This document shows, in pieces, positions 60,621-64,000 of a stretch of 64,000 nt of DNA (positions are counted from its first letter, which is position 1; each line of letters starts with the position of its first letter). The stretch spans positions 14,049,015 through 14,113,014 of the forward strand of contig NC_062218.1 of assembly GCF_902686445.1 (NCBI RefSeq). Reading direction: 5' to 3'. The DNA is from Sciurus carolinensis. Lineage: Eukaryota > Chordata > Mammalia > Rodentia > Sciuridae. The position numbers and the translations under genes are program-made. The notes below the pieces were generated by a model that was given only the letters and a program-made list of their open reading frames with translations, was not told where the DNA came from and did no database searches.

Positions 60621-61464
60621 ACACCCTCCCCAACTCCCATGTTTCCTCTTTGCCCTTGTCATAAAGGTACCATGACATGATTTCAGACCATTTTTTTTTT
60701 CTTAAACAAGTTAAATGTGCATAAGACAAGTTAGATTGCTGTTCTACTCTAGCTTCTGAAAATGACTAGAAATCTTGGATAAAATGCAAATAAACAAGAA
60801 ATCCATCCTCAGGCCAAGAACAACAAGTTTTGTTTTGTTGTTTTGCTTTGTTGTTGTTTGTTTTATTTGCAGTAGACTCTTGCTGAATCAATGGCTCTCG
60901 AGTTTGAGCTCTCGCAGCTTGGGGATGTAGGAACAGGGCATGACGCCCAGGGTAGGCCCCAAGTAGAATGTAATAGGCGACGGTCCAGATGAAGATGGGA
61001 TCCCCAGGAGCTACAGTCCAATATAGAAAATAAGCAAGAAATCCGTACCATACCCCCAGACTCAAGGGACTGCACACGGATCAGCTCTCTCAATCCTTGA
61101 CCTGATTATATTGTGGGGGAAAAGTCCCATGAGCATTTGGAGCTACCCATTGGTTGGTTCCTCTGAGGACATAAAGCCCTGATCCAAACTCCCAATGAGA
61201 TCCAAAAAATGTGAAGCCAAAAATTTAGTTTTGAATCCAACTTTTACACAGGGGGATACACATGACACAAGAGGTATTTGGAGATGTTTAGGGGATGTCT
61301 TGGGGTTCTCGTAACTACTCCGTACACTGCAGGCATTTGCAGGTAGGAGCAAGGACACAAAACCTGCATAATGAAAAAAAAATGTCACAGCCAAAATGCT
61401 AACCACTCACTCCTCAAGAAGCAGCGATTTCACAGAGATGAACAGCACCCCTGGGCATCTCAAA
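60621..61464. other. Unassigned, with a membrane-protein-like short frame
   Basis: Minus-strand frame 61077-60766 reads GVWYGFLAYFLYWTVAPGD then FIWTVAYYILLGAYPG, two hydrophobic stretches, and runs into a CAAA-rich tract (60822-60865). I do not recognise it; it may be a retrocopy fragment or chance. Confidence 0.3.
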
Positions 61465-61842
61465 AAAGTACAGCTAAATGGATGGAATTGGAGAATATCG
61501 TGCTAAGTGAAATAAGCCAAGCCCCAAAAACCAAAGGCTGAATGTTTTCCCTGATCAGTGGAGAATGATATATGATGGGGGTGGGGGTAGGGAGTGAGAG
61601 AAGAATGGGGGAACTGTAGATTATGTAGAAGGAAATGAGAGGGAGGGGGTATGAAAAACGGTGAAATGAGACAGACATCATCACCCTATGTACATGTATG
61701 ATTACACGAATGATGTGAATCTACATCGTGTACAACCATAGAAACGAAATGATGTACCCCATTTGTGTACAATGAATCAAACTGCAGTCTGTAAAACATT
61801 TAAAAAATAAAAGTAATAATAAAAAACAAAGCACAACTAAAT
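61465..61842 (+). mobile_element. 5'-truncated L1 with target-site duplication
   Basis: L1 tail: ATCGTGCTAAGTGAAATAAGCC, GTTTTCCCTGATCAGTGGAG, polypurine, ATTACACGAATGATGTGAATC, ACCCCATTTGTGTACAATGAATC and an A-rich end. AAAGTACAGCTAAAT (61465-61479) and AAAGCACAACTAAAT (61828-61842) are the duplication with two changes. Confidence 0.88.
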
Positions 61843-61916
61843 TTGCCTGAAGAAATCCACCTTTAACCCACTATTCTTAAGGGTAAATAAGAAAATAAGC
61901 TAAAAAATAAATAAGA

Positions 61917-61996
61917 GGGCTGGGGAGATAGCTCAGTTGGTAGAGTGCTTGCCTTGCAAGCACAAGCCCTGGGTTCAATCCCCAGCACCACAAAAA

Positions 61997-62043
<47 letters not shown>

Positions 62044-62058
62044 AATAAAATAAATAAA
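61917..62058 (+). mobile_element. ID-type SINE with long AAAT tail
   Basis: GGGCTGGGGAGATAGCTCAG start (A box), GGTTCAATCCCCAGCACCAC (B box), then (AAAT)n at 61992-62058. Little diverged from a tRNA-Ala-like ID core, so probably young. Confidence 0.93.
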
Positions 62059-64000
62059 TATGAAAGTAAAGTGACAACCAACTGTAGACCAGAGACACTG
62101 GCTGCCTGGAGGGTTTACAGCTCCTGCACTGGTACCTGGATACTGGTGAGGAGAGAGGCTCCACCGAGTGGCCCCCAAGCACCCCACAGCACTGCCAGCC
62201 CCTGCTTCATGTCCGTCTCCAAACCTCCTCACACCTGCACCCAGGCCTCTTGTGGGGGTTGGTGGGCAGCCTCCCTCGTGGATGCCATGGGACTCAGTCC
62301 CTGGCCAGGGCAGCCAGAGTTGCAGGTTGTAGGCAGGAGGCAGAGCTGAAGGGGATGTAGGAGCTCAGCAGAACCTTCCCTGAGGGCAGGCGCAGCAAGG
62401 GGACAGAGGTGGACCCACAACCGAGTCGAGTGCCGAGCCTGTACAGCATGCCTCGTCGCTCCACTGGCTTCACTTTCAAAGCACAAACATACTTAATGAG
62501 GAATAAAGGGTTTCAAGATGGCAAGAGTAGAGTATTAAATGTCTAGCAAAGGGCCTTTCTATGCATGGGCTCTATGTGACCACCCTGGTCCTATACCAGG
62601 TAGCTGGCTCTGGCACCTAGTCCACCAAAGACTAGATGATTCTGCCAGGCCAGCTCTCAGCTGTCAGGGAAGGATTTTCTCACTCTCAGGGGTAGGAATC
62701 TAGCTGCAGGAATTCTAGATCCAGGTATTGAAAAGAGGTGAGGAGGTCTCTTGTTCATATAAAGTATGTAGAGATTCATTTAAAGTTCTTGTATCAGTAC
62801 CCCTGTTGTCAGCCAGGAATTCCCAAGCCTCTATTTCCTCTGCCTCCGAATCTCCTTACAATAAATCTCCTGCCTTCTGGCAGGGAAGGAGAACTGGAAT
62901 CCAGATAGAAATGGATGGAATGAAGGAAGGACCCTGTGGGCCACTGCCTCACATAAATCCTTTCAGACAATCTTTGTGCCTAGCCCACACAAATCCTGTT
63001 TTCAGAGGTAGCTGGTGCTTTCCATTTCCGAAAAGTCCCATTTCTGAACTTCTGTGATATATAACTCAACTTGGCTTTTCTTTCTCAGCTTTATTTCAAT
63101 TTCCTCTGCATTGCTAATTCACTTACCACTTGCTGGTTTCCTTTCCAGCTTCCAAAATTGTGTTGCTGTTCTCTCACTCCTAGTCTTTTTATCCTATGGG
63201 GCCCTGCCTTTAAAATCTCTATAATTGTCATTTTAGTGGGGTTTAGAAAGGGGAAAGAATAGGACATGCATAATCAATTCCACATGATTCACCGAAATTT
63301 CTCCTTTGTAATTTTAAAATAAAAGTTCCCTTTCCATCTTCTCTTTTCCAATGGCCGTGCTAATGTACAGCTGTACTAAGGTATAGAAGTACTAATGCTG
63401 ATGAGATTCACAATGGAGGCCTGTGAATCTAATCAGATCCTGGTCTCAAGCAGGAATGATGTATGGATTGGAAAAGGGTGTGTCGCGGCAGACAACCAGG
63501 CAATTAAACATAAGAAGTGCCTGAGACTATTTCAGGGGGAACCCTCAGGGCACCTCAATTCCTGCTCCTCTAGAAACTGCATGTTTCTAGACACATGACG
63601 GTGAGGCCTCAACAGCAATATCAGACGCCTCTGACCCCGGACAAGGGACCCAACTGGGTGAATCAGTTTCCCCTTGGGAGTTTCATCTTTGAACCAAGAT
63701 GAGAGAATTAGGAGTCATCAGTAAGCAGGGCAAGAAAAGGCAGCACTCTGGAGGGCAGGCACTCAAACCCATTGCAAAGTCTCTGCAGAGCTGCAGAAGT
63801 CCTGGGGTTGGGGGGCGGTCCACTCTTTGTGTTCTATGCATACCACCAACAGCCATATCTGTCTAAGGAATTCCTCCTTGTTTTAAGGTGATGCACTCAA
63901 TTACCATAACACAGTGGGGTGCTGAGTTCGAGTGGCTGGAAACAATTGTGCAGGTGTCCTCCAGCTTCACAAATTGAAATCAACCAGGATGGGAGTATTT
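62059..64000. other. No recognisable gene
   Basis: Intergenic; moderately GC-rich at 62100-62480 with overlapping frames on both strands but no domain. No repeat firmly identified. Confidence 0.4.

Noticed and set aside
61917..61990. Possible tRNA gene
   Set aside because: Has A and B boxes but lacks a full cloverleaf and carries an AAAT tail: an ID SINE, not a tRNA gene.
62508..62530. GTTTCAAGATGGCA resembling the L1-A 5' end
   Set aside because: Similarity stops after about 20 bases and no L1 5' UTR follows; likely chance.

Overview
This is mammalian nuclear DNA, most likely from a squirrel-family rodent (Sciuridae). The lineage call rests on three things seen here: tRNA-derived ID-type SINEs with the 'CAGCACCAC + (A)AATAAA' tail and the following 'GGTATTGTGT' block typical of squirrels, rodent-type L1 elements with a G-rich 3' UTR, and one recognisable vertebrate gene with GT-AG introns. 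There are no bacterial operons, no CRISPR array and no rRNA or tRNA genes proper.

The only functional protein-coding gene I can support is MARCHF11 (membrane-associated RING-CH E3 ubiquitin ligase 11), on the minus strand. Exon 1 (20432-20980, 183 codons) lies in a strong CpG island that continues upstream to about 21.76 kb. Exon 2 (19085-19240, 52 codons) follows after a short 1.19-kb intron and completes the C4HC3 RING-CH finger. The exons for the two membrane segments and the C-terminus are not in the window, so 1-19084 is the 5' part of intron 2. Everything above about 21.8 kb is upstream intergenic sequence.

The rest is retroelement-rich. Two nearly full-length L1 elements dominate. L1-A (plus strand, about 2.83-9.64 kb) has an intact ORF1 and a damaged ORF2, and it is antisense inside MARCHF11 intron 2. 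L1-B (minus strand, about 48.44-54.64 kb) has damaged ORF1 and ORF2. Their 5' UTRs share both ends but have different repetitive middles: about 66/133-bp modules in L1-A and two tandem ~593-bp promoter monomers in L1-B. Both carry telomere-like TTAGGG units in the 3' UTR. L1-A is preceded, inside its target-site duplication, by a SINE fragment, which points to a chimeric or 5'-transducing insertion. L1-B sits inside the inverted half of an older, twin-primed L1.

Two processed pseudogenes are recognisable, both on the minus strand: HNRNPC (57.0-58.1 kb, with a poly(A) tail) and NACA (34.4-35.0 kb). Many older repeats (MIR, L2, hAT, Tigger/MER2, LTR remnants, truncated L1s) fill the intergenic part. 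Nothing in the window is a clearly new multigene system. The most unusual signals are the L1 promoter architectures, the telomere-like L1 3' UTRs, the SINE-L1 chimera and a diverged ~80-bp duplication flanking the MARCHF11 promoter.
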